Positions 32,617-41,428 of a stretch of DNA of 46,533 nt are shown piece after piece. The position numbers and the translations under genes are program-made. Below the pieces are notes generated by a model. That model was given only the letters and a program-made list of their open reading frames with translations. It had not been told where the DNA came from and did not search any database. The stretch's first letter is position 1. Each line of letters begins with the position of its first letter. Source of the DNA: Bacilli bacterium (GTDB lineage Bacteria > Bacillota_I > Bacilli_A > RF39 > UBA660); NCBI GenBank assembly GCA_017528315.1, contig JAFXOW010000066.1, positions 1 to 46,533 on the forward strand, in the 5' to 3' direction.

Positions 32617-34515
32617 ATGGTTATAGGAATAGTAGGTAATACTGAAAAAGGAAAAAGAGAAATACAAGAATATTTAATAGAAAAATATAATGTTAAGTAT
32701 TATGACGTTGATAAAATATTAAATATGGCTTTTAAAGAAGAAGATTTAAATTTAAATATGGTTGTTAATGCATATGATATTTGTAAATTGAAAGAAAAGA
32801 TTAATCAAATTATTTTAGAAAAAATTAATATTCAAGAAAATAATATTATTGTATTGGATTATCAATTTCTTTTTGATACTGTTTTTGGCGATATATGTGA
32901 TGTTAGTTTTAGAGTCAATAATCCAGTCAATGAAACAATTAATTTACAATTAGATTTATTTAAAGTTTATCAAAAAGGTGTTATTGAATCAAATTATCAA
33001 AACTATGATTTTAATTTAACATTAGATTTAAATGAAAATTGGAAAGAAAAAATAGATAATTATTTTAATTATAATTTTTTCTATAATAAAAAAGTATCTG
33101 TCGTTGTTCCTATTTATAATACGTTAAATTATTTATCAAAATGTGTTGATAGTATTTGTAAGCAAACATATAGAAATTTGGAAATACTTTTAGTAGATGA
33201 TGGTTCTACCGATGATTCATTAAAATTGTGTAATTATTTATCCAAAAAAGATTCTAGAATAAAAGTAATACATCAAAATAATAGAGGGCTTGCAGAAGCA
33301 AGAAATACAGGAAAAGAAAAAGCAACAGGTGAGTATATTTGCTTTATAGATTCGGATGATTATATAGAAAAAACGATGATTGAAACATTACTAAAGGCAA
33401 TTGAAAAGACTGGTGCTGATGTTTGTGAAGGAAGTTTTTATATTCATTTTAAAAATGGTGAAATAAGAGATGTTAGTTCTGAACAAAAAGGAATTAAATA
33501 CATAGAAAATAAATTAAATTTAATTAATGCATATTCTGATGCAACTATACTAATACCAGCATGGGATAAGATATATAGATTATCGTCAATTAAAAAGATT
33601 GATTTTGACAAGAATTGTTTTAAAGAAGATACTGATTATATATATAAGCTTTGTATGTCAGGGAAAACATTTGCATTAGTTAATAAACCTTTTTATCATT
33701 ATATTAAAAGAACAAAAGGATCTATTACCGCAGATAAAATATCACCAAGATTATTCTCATTAAGAAATTGGGGATGGGATGCATATAAGGAAGTTTTATC
33801 TAATGGAACAGAATATACTGATGCGGCAGAAAAAATATTATATAATAGTTTAGTTCATATATTAAGATATTTTATGCGTGACTATAAGAATAATGTATTA
33901 GAAAAAGATGAATATAAGAAAGAAATACATATTGTTGTTAGTGAATTACTTGAATTATTACTTAAAGCCAATAATGTTTCAAAATTTAGAAAATTAGAAG
34001 AAGTATTGTCAATAATAAATGAATTATTAGACAATAATATTTTAGATAAGGGTATGTTGCCTGAAATAAATGTTCCTTGTGTTGGAATACTATGGAATTC
34101 ATTAAACAATGAAATGATGAATGAAGCAATTGAAATGATAAGAAAGTATGCTAGTATAGAGAATGTTACTTTTGTTGATTTAGAAGATAAATATAGAGAA
34201 TTTATTAATGATATATATAAATATGAACCAGAGTTTTATGGTATACCTGTTCTTAAAGCTGGAATTTTAATAAATAGATATGATAGTAATACGATTGCTA
34301 TTTTAAATATGGTTATTAAAGTATCAAATTACATTTATTACAATAAATCCAAAGGATTCATTTTAAAGGAAATATCAGAATTAAAAGAACTAATAAGAAG
34401 ATACTTTAAACCGAAAATTATAGATTATGCATATGATAATATTTTTCACTTAACTGTAAATGAAGAAGAGAATAATTATACTAAAGAAGTATGTAAAAAA
34501 TATATAAAAAGTTAG
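32617..34515 (+). CDS. CoaE-like P-loop domain fused to a GT2 glycosyltransferase
   Basis: A 632-residue fusion. Residues 1-150 resemble dephospho-CoA kinase: IGIVGNTEKGKR (3-14) is a P-loop in which the usual Ser/Thr after Lys is Arg, then YYDVDKIL, and NIIVLDYQFLFDT (76-88). Residues about 159-370 form a GT-A family 2 transferase with SVVVPIYN, DDGSTDD (194-200), GLAEARNTG and the metal-binding DSDD (245-248). The last 250 residues form a helical region and a second alpha/beta domain I do not recognise. The start was moved to the ATG at 32617, which has TAGGAG upstream. It is followed after 16 bases by a kinase gene, then a Nudix gene; surface-glycan decoration is likely. Confidence 0.82.
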   Translation: MVIGIVGNTEKGKREIQEYLIEKYNVKYYDVDKILNMAFKEEDLNLNMVVNAYDICKLKEKINQIILEKINIQENNIIVLDYQFLFDTVFGDICDVSFRVNNPVNETINLQLDLFKVYQKGVIESNYQNYDFNLTLDLNENWKEKIDNYFNYNFFYNKKVSVVVPIYNTLNYLSKCVDSICKQTYRNLEILLVDDGSTDDSLKLCNYLSKKDSRIKVIHQNNRGLAEARNTGKEKATGEYICFIDSDDYIEKTMIETLLKAIEKTGADVCEGSFYIHFKNGEIRDVSSEQKGIKYIENKLNLINAYSDATILIPAWDKIYRLSSIKKIDFDKNCFKEDTDYIYKLCMSGKTFALVNKPFYHYIKRTKGSITADKISPRLFSLRNWGWDAYKEVLSNGTEYTDAAEKILYNSLVHILRYFMRDYKNNVLEKDEYKKEIHIVVSELLELLLKANNVSKFRKLEEVLSIINELLDNNILDKGMLPEINVPCVGILWNSLNNEMMNEAIEMIRKYASIENVTFVDLEDKYREFINDIYKYEPEFYGIPVLKAGILINRYDSNTIAILNMVIKVSNYIYYNKSKGFILKEISELKELIRRYFKPKIIDYAYDNIFHLTVNEEENNYTKEVCKKYIKS

Positions 34516-34531
34516 AATAATGGTGATATGG

Positions 34532-35500
34532 ATGGAAAAAGATAAAATTTCAAATTTTAAAAACTATAAATCTGATGATCAAATTATGGAATTATATAAA
34601 AATGCTTTTAGTGATAATAGTAATTTAATAATTACTAAATTAAGTGGTGGAATGAAAAATTCAGTTTATTTGCTTGATAATAGTGGTGAAAAGGTTGTAT
34701 TAAAGATAGCTCCAAAAGATGAATCTAAAATGATTTCAGTTGATCGAAATGTTTTATGGTGGGAAAATGAAATGCTTAAATTAATGAAAACAATTAATTT
34801 TCCGTCTCCTGAATCATTGTATTATGATGAAAGCCATAATTTGTGCGAGTCTCCTTATTTATTTATGAGTTATATTCCGGGAGTTAATTATCTTGAAAAT
34901 AAGAATAGTATAGATAATAAAGTAGTTAAAAATATTGAATATGAAATAGGTAAATTAAGTTCTAAAATATCAGCTATTAAAAAGGATTGTTTTTTCTTAC
35001 CAGCTTATCCGAATAAAACTTTTGAGAATAATTATGAATTTGTTAATTTTTTGTTTGAATTATTATTAAATGATGCATCATCGGTTAGTTTGGATTTAGG
35101 GAAAAATAGTTATAAAGATATAAGAGATATTCTTAAAATTTATAAAAATTCATTGAATAATATTTCTAATTTAACTCTTACACATACTGATATATGGGAT
35201 GGAAATATAATAATTAACAATAATAGAATATTGGGAATAGTAGACTTTTCAGATTTATATTATTGTGATGAATTAATGAATTTTTATTTTCATACTATTG
35301 ATGGTAAAACTAGTGAATATTTTTTAAGAGGATATGGGAAATTAAATCTTAATACAGACGAACAAATTCGTATAGAAATATATAGAATGTATGTAATTTT
35401 AAAAATGATTGTTGATTGTAAGTTAAAAAGTTATGGTAAATTTGATTGGATGTATAATAATTTAGATACAAGAATTAAATCATTAACAAAGAAAATTTAA
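34532..35500 (+). CDS. Aminoglycoside/choline-kinase-like phosphotransferase
   Basis: The 322 residues show an APH/ChoK kinase fold: LSGGMKNSVYLL (glycine-rich loop), KVVLKIAP (ATP-binding Lys), LTHTDIWDGNIII (about 211-223, the HxDxxxxN catalytic loop) and GIVDFSD (metal-binding Asp) shortly after. The substrate may be choline, ethanolamine, a sugar or a small molecule. It sits next to a glycosyltransferase and a Nudix gene, which suggests a LicA-like role in decorating surface glycans rather than antibiotic resistance; no LicC or LicD gene is in view. The ATG at 34532 follows GGTGAT by 4 bases; the ATG at 34520 lies before this site. Confidence 0.8.
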   Translation: MEKDKISNFKNYKSDDQIMELYKNAFSDNSNLIITKLSGGMKNSVYLLDNSGEKVVLKIAPKDESKMISVDRNVLWWENEMLKLMKTINFPSPESLYYDESHNLCESPYLFMSYIPGVNYLENKNSIDNKVVKNIEYEIGKLSSKISAIKKDCFFLPAYPNKTFENNYEFVNFLFELLLNDASSVSLDLGKNSYKDIRDILKIYKNSLNNISNLTLTHTDIWDGNIIINNNRILGIVDFSDLYYCDELMNFYFHTIDGKTSEYFLRGYGKLNLNTDEQIRIEIYRMYVILKMIVDCKLKSYGKFDWMYNNLDTRIKSLTKKI

Positions 35501-35567
35501 AAATGCTAATAGTATTTCGTGATTTATTTTGAAAAAAATGTTATTATATTATATATAAGGAGAAAAT

Positions 35568-36023
35568 ATGCTAAAAGATAAGAAATATAAACAATTAGGA
35601 AGTTATGGTTTAATAATTAATGATGACAAAATTCTTTTAATTAAAAAAAATGGTGGTCCATATGATGGTAAATTGGATTTACCAGGTGGAACAATTGAAT
35701 TTGGTGAAAGTCCCCAAGAAACCTTAAAAAGAGAATTACAAGAGGAAGTTGGAATAATTGTTAAAGAGTATAAATTGTTTGATGCAAATTCGGTTTTTTT
35801 TAATTGGCAATATGAAGATTTAATAATAAATGTTCATCATATTGGAATATTTTATAATGTTTTGAAATACGATGGTAAAATTAAAAGTAAAGTTGATATT
35901 ACTTCAGAAAATGATGATTCATTAGGAGCTGATTTTTATCAAATTAATAGTTTAAAGAAAAAGGAATTATCTGAGATTGCAATAATTGAATTGGAGAAAT
36001 TGGGGTATAATATATATAATTGA
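35568..36023 (+). CDS. Nudix hydrolase
   Basis: Nudix enzymes split a nucleoside diphosphate linked to another group. The 151 residues contain a full Nudix box from Gly41 to Ile63 (GTIEFGE, then RELQEEVGI). Preceding strands (GLIINDDKILLIKKNGG) bind the substrate. The substrate is unknown. AAGGAG precedes the ATG, and TTGAAA with TATATA 17 bases apart lie just upstream. It probably ends the glycan-related group that begins with the CoaE-GT2 fusion. Confidence 0.9.
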   Translation: MLKDKKYKQLGSYGLIINDDKILLIKKNGGPYDGKLDLPGGTIEFGESPQETLKRELQEEVGIIVKEYKLFDANSVFFNWQYEDLIINVHHIGIFYNVLKYDGKIKSKVDITSENDDSLGADFYQINSLKKKELSEIAIIELEKLGYNIYN

Positions 36024-36039
36024 AAATTTAAAATAATAG

Positions 36040-36079
36040 TAAAATTTATTACAAATTGATATGTGTAATAAATTTTTTT
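36040..36079 (+). terminator. Terminator after the Nudix gene
   Basis: A 12-bp perfect stem (36040-36051 and 36064-36075) with a 12-nt loop, followed by T. Confidence 0.85.
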
Positions 36080-36082
36080 GTA

Positions 36083-36109
36083 ACCACTAATAAATATATT
36101 CATACAATA
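36083..36109 (+). promoter_or_regulatory. Possible sigma-E/sigma-K promoter of the amidase gene
   Basis: CATACAATA (36101-36109) fits both the sigma-E -10 box (CATACANT) and the sigma-K -10 box (CATANNNTA), with an AC 16 bases upstream as in sigma-K -35 boxes. The expected transcript start would fall in or just before the GGGTGA ribosome site, so the call is weak. Confidence 0.35.
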
Positions 36110-36128
36110 TATTGGGTGAATTAATTAT

Positions 36129-37355
36129 ATGAATAATGGATATAGAATAGTTGTTGATGCTGGACATGGAGGATCAGATCCTGGTGCAGTATCTGGAAAT
36201 TTCCGTGAAAAAGATTTTAACTTAAAAGCAGCTAATTATATGTATAATAGATTTAAAGAATTAGGAGTTCCGGTTACAATTACAAGAAGTGATGATACTA
36301 CTTTAAGTAGAACAGAAAGAATTAATAAAATGAAAAGTTTAGGAACAGATTCTAATGTAATAGTACTTTCTAATCATATAAATGCTGGAAATGGGGAAGG
36401 TGCAGAAGTTGTGTATCCATTACGTACATCAGCAACTCTTCCTTCAATGATACTTGATGAAATAGGAAAGCGAGGACAAATAAAAAGAAAATACTATCAA
36501 AGAGTACTACCTGAAAATCCTAGTAAAGATTATTATTACATTATGCGAGAAACTCCAAATACAACAGCTTTATTAATTGAATATGGGTTTATCGATAATT
36601 TTAATGATCAAAGAAAACTACAAAATAATTTACTTGATTATGTTGAAGGTGTAGTAGAAGCAGTTTCTAATTATATAGGTATAAATTACGTACCACCTGG
36701 TAAAAATATAACTGAAACAGATGGATTATATACTGTAAAAAAAGGAGATACTTTATATTCGATTGCTAAAAAATATAATGTTTCAGTAGATGAATTAATA
36801 TCTTATAATGAGTTACCAACAAGTATATTAAGAATTGGTCAAGTTTTAAGAATACCAAGTATTAAAGTAAGTGATTTAGTTTATACTGTTAAATCAGGAG
36901 ATACATTATATAAAATTGCCAATAATTATGGAGTAAGTATTGATGATATAAAGCAATTAAACAATTTAACAAGTAATATTTTAAGTATAGGACAAGAGTT
37001 ATATATCCCAGAAGGAAATACAATTGAAGAAACTGACTATATTGTTTATCAGGTAGGTTCTGGAGATACTTTATATAAAATAGCTAAAGAATATAATACA
37101 ACACCAGATGCTATCAAAGATTACAATAACTTAACAAATGATATTTTAAGTATTGGTCAAACACTTCAAATACCATATCCTAGTATAAAAACAGAAAATG
37201 CAATTTATGTAGTAAGAAGAGGAGATACACTTTATCAAATTGCTAATAGATATGGAGTAACTGTTTCAGAGATAATGAATTTAAATAATAAGAATACTAC
37301 TTTAATAAATATAGGAGATACCTTATTAATACCAAATCGTCCTACCGAATTTTAG
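36129..37355 (+). CDS. N-acetylmuramoyl-L-alanine amidase with four LysM domains
   Basis: An Amidase_3 zinc enzyme that cuts the bond between muramic acid and the stem peptide. The zinc ligands and catalytic Glu are His13 (DAGHGG), Glu27, His83 (SNHINAG) and Glu151 (LLIEYGF). Four LysM wall-binding repeats follow (about 202-245, 255-300, 308-354 and 363-405), each with GDTLY.IA. No signal peptide or membrane helix is present. Sporulation amidases such as CwlC of B. subtilis, which lyse the mother cell, also lack one, and a sigma-E/K-like box lies upstream. A phage endolysin is the alternative. A terminator follows. Confidence 0.9.
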   Translation: MNNGYRIVVDAGHGGSDPGAVSGNFREKDFNLKAANYMYNRFKELGVPVTITRSDDTTLSRTERINKMKSLGTDSNVIVLSNHINAGNGEGAEVVYPLRTSATLPSMILDEIGKRGQIKRKYYQRVLPENPSKDYYYIMRETPNTTALLIEYGFIDNFNDQRKLQNNLLDYVEGVVEAVSNYIGINYVPPGKNITETDGLYTVKKGDTLYSIAKKYNVSVDELISYNELPTSILRIGQVLRIPSIKVSDLVYTVKSGDTLYKIANNYGVSIDDIKQLNNLTSNILSIGQELYIPEGNTIEETDYIVYQVGSGDTLYKIAKEYNTTPDAIKDYNNLTNDILSIGQTLQIPYPSIKTENAIYVVRRGDTLYQIANRYGVTVSEIMNLNNKNTTLINIGDTLLIPNRPTEF

Positions 37356-37377
37356 ATGATAATTTCATCTTTTTTCT
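37354..37377 (+). terminator. Terminator after the amidase gene
   Basis: AGATGA (37354-37359) pairs with TCATCT (37365-37370), loop 5, followed by six T. Confidence 0.8.
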
Positions 37378-37418
37378 TTATTTCAAAGTATATAAAGTGT
37401 TATATTTTGTCAAAAAAT

Positions 37419-37447
37419 TTGTCAAAAATACCATTTAGTGTTATAAT
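37419..37447 (+). promoter_or_regulatory. Sigma-A promoter of the thioredoxin-like gene
   Basis: TTGTCA (37419-37424) and TATAAT (37442-37447) are 17 bases apart, 23 bases before the ATG. Confidence 0.7.
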
Positions 37448-37470
37448 TATTACAGAAAGAAGGAAATATT

Positions 37471-38034
37471 ATGAAAAAAGATGATCAAATTGCTAGAAAA
37501 ATTGAAAGTAAATCAAAGAAAAATAATGAAAATGTTGAATTTACAATCAAATTTAACAAGAAAAAGGCATTACAAAGAATAGGAATAATTTTGGTTGTTG
37601 TAGCTGTATTAGGACTTGCTTTTGCTGTTTCAAAAAAGTCTGAAAGTAGACCAACAACATCATTTGAATTTGTAGATATTAATATTGATCAATATCTTGA
37701 AAAAATGAATTCTGAGGAAAAATCAATTATTTATATTGCTCGTCCAGGATGTTCTTGGTGTCAAAAAGAATCTCCTATTGTTAAAAAAATAGGTGGAGAA
37801 TATAATTTAACAATTAACTATTTAAATACTGATCAATTCTGGGATAGTGATGCTAATACCTATACTGAAGAAGGAGAAAAATTCATGAAATCATCAGAAA
37901 AATATGCTGAAGGTTGGGGAACTCCTAATACAATCATAGTTGGAAATGGTGAAATAATTGATGGAGAATTCAGTTATGTTGATGAAGCAACATTAAAAGA
38001 TTTATTTGTAAGAAATGGTTTTATAAATGAGTAA
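37471..38034 (+). CDS. Membrane-anchored thioredoxin-like protein
   Basis: The 187 residues have a basic cytoplasmic N-terminus (1-35), one membrane helix (about 36-53) and an outside thioredoxin-like domain (about 65-185). The active-site motif is CSWC in ARPGCSWCQKESP (about 90-102), and GWGTPNTIIV supplies the cis-Pro loop. It resembles bacteriocin-transport-accessory-type thioredoxins. It could reduce or form disulphides in wall or surface proteins. The next gene overlaps its 3' end by eight bases, so the two are translationally coupled. Confidence 0.83.
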   Translation: MKKDDQIARKIESKSKKNNENVEFTIKFNKKKALQRIGIILVVVAVLGLAFAVSKKSESRPTTSFEFVDINIDQYLEKMNSEEKSIIYIARPGCSWCQKESPIVKKIGGEYNLTINYLNTDQFWDSDANTYTEEGEKFMKSSEKYAEGWGTPNTIIVGNGEIIDGEFSYVDEATLKDLFVRNGFINE

Positions 38035-38482
38035 AAAAGTATATAAATTAGCAAGACGTTTTAAAAATAAATATTTTGGAACGATTGCTTTTAGAATTAG
38101 AGCTCACAGTAATATAGTAGAAGAACATATTAATTCAGATGAAAAATTATTATATGTTTTCTGTGGACAAAAAGGCGGATCAAATAGAGAAATATTTTCA
38201 AGTTGTGTTGTAGCCTTAACTAGTCAAAGAATTATAATAGGTACTAAAAGAGTACTATGGGGATATTTTTTAACAACGATTACCCCAGAACTCTTCAACG
38301 ATTTAAAAGTTCATTCAGGAATACTATTTGGCCGAGTATTAATTGATACAGCTAAAGAAAAGGTAGCTATTTCAAATCTTGGAAAAGGCTCTTTAAGAGA
38401 AGTTGAAACAGCCATTTCAACTTATATAAATAAATATAAAAATAAAAAACTTCAAAATATAGAAGAATCAAAGACAAAATGA
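38027..38482 (+). CDS. Bacterial PH-domain protein
   Basis: The 151 residues are basic at both ends with a central bacterial PH-like domain: DEKLLYVFCGQKGG, SCVVALTSQRIIIGTK (the typical LTSQRII strand), and VLIDTAKEKVAI. No membrane segment is visible. The role of this family is unknown; membrane or protein binding is possible. It starts inside the last codons of the thioredoxin-like gene. The terminator stem overlaps its stop codon. Confidence 0.72.
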   Translation: MSKKVYKLARRFKNKYFGTIAFRIRAHSNIVEEHINSDEKLLYVFCGQKGGSNREIFSSCVVALTSQRIIIGTKRVLWGYFLTTITPELFNDLKVHSGILFGRVLIDTAKEKVAISNLGKGSLREVETAISTYINKYKNKKLQNIEESKTK

Positions 38483-38492
38483 TTCTTTTTTC
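38463..38492 (+). terminator. Terminator after the PH-domain gene
   Basis: AAGAATCA (38463-38470) pairs with TGATTCTT (38480-38487), loop 9, followed by T. Confidence 0.75.
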
Positions 38493-38562
38493 TTTTAAAA
38501 AAAAATATCTTTTGTTATAATAATATTAGAAATGTTTAAAAATATTAAATAGGAGGTTAAAT

Positions 38563-41427
38563 ATGTATATACCACTTTTTAATAAAACAACTTATACCTT
38601 TTTATCAAGTTTACTTGAAGTAGATGATTTAATTAAGATAGCTAAAGACAATAATTTAAAAGCTATAGGTATCTGTGATGATAACATGTATGGCTCATTA
38701 GAATTTATTAAAAAATGTGAAGTAAATAATATTAAACCTATTGTAGGAGTAGATTTTAAAACAAGACTTTTATATGCTAAAAATTATCAAGGTTATCAAA
38801 ATTTATTAAAATTAATTAATATTCAAAGCGAAAAAGAGTTAAGCAAAGAAGATTTTAATAACTATAAAGATAATTTGATTTGTATACCATTTGGAGAAAT
38901 TGAAACAGAATATGAAACTATATTTTATCCTTTAAATATAGAAAATTCTAATAATCAAAATGTTATCTTTTTACCTGAACTTCTTTATAAGAATAAGGAA
39001 GATGCTGAGACACTTAAATATTTAGAATTATTGAGAGATAATAAAACTATAAATGATGAATATGAATTAAAAAAAGATAAATATTATAAAAAAATAAATA
39101 CTTGTGGACTACCACTTGATAATACTTTTAAATTAGTTGAACTTTGTAATTTAAAATTACCTAAATATTCATTAAATTTAGGAATATATGATAAAAAAAT
39201 AGATGCTAGTAGTTTTCTTACTAATTTATCATTAAAAGGACTTGAAAAAAGATTAGATGGTAATATTCCAAATCTTTATAAACAAAGACTTAAATATGAA
39301 CTTGATATAATAAATAAAATGGGATTTGCTAATTATTTTTTAGTAGTTTATGATTTTATAAAATATGCTAAAAGTAAAAATTATTTAGTCGGACCAGGTC
39401 GTGGAAGTGCAGCGGGATCTTTGGTTAGTTATACTTTAGGAATAACGGATATTGATCCAATAAAGTATGATTTGCTATTTGAAAGATTCCTAAATCCAGA
39501 ACGAGTTACCATGCCTGATATCGATACGGATTTTCCCGATATATACCGTGATGATATTATAAAATATGTTATTAAAAAATATGGTAAATATAATGTTTCT
39601 AATATTGTAACTTTTGTAACTATGGGTTCTAAACTTTGTATAAGAGATATTGGACGAGTTATGAATGTCTCTTTAAGTGATGTTGATAAAATTACGAAGA
39701 TGATTGGAAGTCGTAAAGAAAGTTTAAAAGAATTATTTGAAACTGATCAAAGTCTTAGAAGATTTGTTGAATCAGATATAAAACTTAAAAAACTTATAAG
39801 CATTGCTATAAAACTCGAAGGAATTAAAAGATTTACAGGAACGCATGCAGCAGGAATTATAATTTCTAGTATTCCTCTTAATGAAATTGTACCTTTAGTT
39901 AATGATGTTGATACTAATTCTTATGTATCAGGATATGAAGCTATGTACTTAGAAGAATTAGGTTTACTTAAAATGGACTTTTTAGGTATTAAAAACTTAA
40001 CAACTATTATGGAAATAATTGAAAGTGCATTTCAAAATGAGCAAATAAAAATTGACTTTCGAAGTATTCCCCTTGATGATATAGATACTTATAAATTATT
40101 TCAAAATGGAGATACCAACGGAATATTTCAATTTGAGTCAACAGGAATGAAAAGCTTTTTAAAAGAATTAAAACCTAATAATTTTAGAGAGTTGGGTGAT
40201 GCGATTGCTTTATTTAGACCAGGTCCTGCTAGTAGTATTCCATCCTATATTAAAAGACGAAATGGTGAAGAAGAGATTGATTATTTTACAGATTCCTTAA
40301 AAAAAGTTTTAGAAAGTACCTATGGAATAATTATTTATCAAGAACAGATCATGCAAATTGCTAATATTATAGCTGGTTTTAGTTTAGGAGAAGCAGATAT
40401 ATTAAGACGAGCTATGTCTAAGAAGAAAAAAGAAATACTAGATAGTATGAAAGAAAAATTTATTCAAGGTGGAATTAACAATGGTTATCAAGAGGAACTT
40501 GTTACTAAAATATATAGTATTATTGAAAAATTTGCTTCATATGGATTTAACAAAAGTCATAGTATTGCCTATACAACTATTTCTTATAAAATGGCATATT
40601 TAAAAGTTCATTATCAAAAATATTTTTATGTAAGTTTACTTAATAGTGTTATTTCTGATACTAATAAAACAATAGAATATTTATATGAAATGAAAAAATA
40701 TGGGCTTAATATTTTAAAACCTAATATAAAATATAGTACTAATATTTACATTATAAAAGAAAATAAAATAATTGCTCCTTTTAACTTAATAAAAGGTATT
40801 AGCAATGTTGTTAGTAATAAAATAATAAATGAGAAAAGAGAATTTGATACAATTTATGATGTGTTTGTTAATTTAAATACCTTAACTAAAAATAATTTTG
40901 AAGTATTAATAAAAGCTGGTTGCTTTGATGACTTTTATAATAGAAAAACTTTAATAGAAAATTTAGATAGTCTTTTAAACTATGCTACTTTATGTAAAAA
41001 GTTTAAAGATCAAGTTGATATGCGACCTGAAATAATAGAGTATCCGGAATATTCAAATATGGAATTAATTGAAATGGAAAAAGAATTATATGGTTTCTTT
41101 ATATCAAATCATCCTAGTGTAAATTATAAAGCAAAAGATAAAAGTATAATTAATTTAAAAGATATTGAAAATTATTTTAATAAATATATTATATCAGTAG
41201 TACTAGTTGAAAATGTCCATGAAATCACTACTAAAAAAGGAGATAAAATGTTATTTTTTAAGGGAAGTGATGAAGAAAGAGTAATGGAGTTTACAGTATT
41301 TCCGGATACTTATGAAAAATATTTTAATATTAGAAAAAATTATTTGTTAAAAATATATGGTAAAGTGGAAAAAAGAAATGGTGAATTTCAAATAATTGTT
41401 TCAAAAATAGAAAATTTGGAGGTATAA
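38563..41427 (+). CDS. dnaE: DNA polymerase III subunit alpha, DnaE type
   Basis: DnaE is a C-family DNA polymerase that in Bacilli extends primers before PolC takes over. The 954 residues are shorter than B. subtilis DnaE (about 1115). The N-terminal PHP domain has lost its metal ligands: the HxH motif reads LFNKT and the TDH position reads CDDN. The polymerase core is intact, with GPGRGSAAGSLVSYTLG near 282-298 and the catalytic PDIDTDF at about 318-324; FQFESTGM and LFRPGP follow. A helix-hairpin-helix part and a C-terminal OB domain are present. The ribosome site is AGGAGG. pyk follows after one base, echoing the dnaE-pfkA-pyk region of Bacilli without pfkA. Confidence 0.96.
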   Translation: MYIPLFNKTTYTFLSSLLEVDDLIKIAKDNNLKAIGICDDNMYGSLEFIKKCEVNNIKPIVGVDFKTRLLYAKNYQGYQNLLKLINIQSEKELSKEDFNNYKDNLICIPFGEIETEYETIFYPLNIENSNNQNVIFLPELLYKNKEDAETLKYLELLRDNKTINDEYELKKDKYYKKINTCGLPLDNTFKLVELCNLKLPKYSLNLGIYDKKIDASSFLTNLSLKGLEKRLDGNIPNLYKQRLKYELDIINKMGFANYFLVVYDFIKYAKSKNYLVGPGRGSAAGSLVSYTLGITDIDPIKYDLLFERFLNPERVTMPDIDTDFPDIYRDDIIKYVIKKYGKYNVSNIVTFVTMGSKLCIRDIGRVMNVSLSDVDKITKMIGSRKESLKELFETDQSLRRFVESDIKLKKLISIAIKLEGIKRFTGTHAAGIIISSIPLNEIVPLVNDVDTNSYVSGYEAMYLEELGLLKMDFLGIKNLTTIMEIIESAFQNEQIKIDFRSIPLDDIDTYKLFQNGDTNGIFQFESTGMKSFLKELKPNNFRELGDAIALFRPGPASSIPSYIKRRNGEEEIDYFTDSLKKVLESTYGIIIYQEQIMQIANIIAGFSLGEADILRRAMSKKKKEILDSMKEKFIQGGINNGYQEELVTKIYSIIEKFASYGFNKSHSIAYTTISYKMAYLKVHYQKYFYVSLLNSVISDTNKTIEYLYEMKKYGLNILKPNIKYSTNIYIIKENKIIAPFNLIKGISNVVSNKIINEKREFDTIYDVFVNLNTLTKNNFEVLIKAGCFDDFYNRKTLIENLDSLLNYATLCKKFKDQVDMRPEIIEYPEYSNMELIEMEKELYGFFISNHPSVNYKAKDKSIINLKDIENYFNKYIISVVLVENVHEITTKKGDKMLFFKGSDEERVMEFTVFPDTYEKYFNIRKNYLLKIYGKVEKRNGEFQIIVSKIENLEV

Positions 41428-41428
41428 A

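Noticed and set aside
34532-35500. Calling the APH-like gene an aminoglycoside resistance determinant
   Set aside because: The motif set is common to choline, sugar and other kinases, and its neighbours suggest glycan metabolism.
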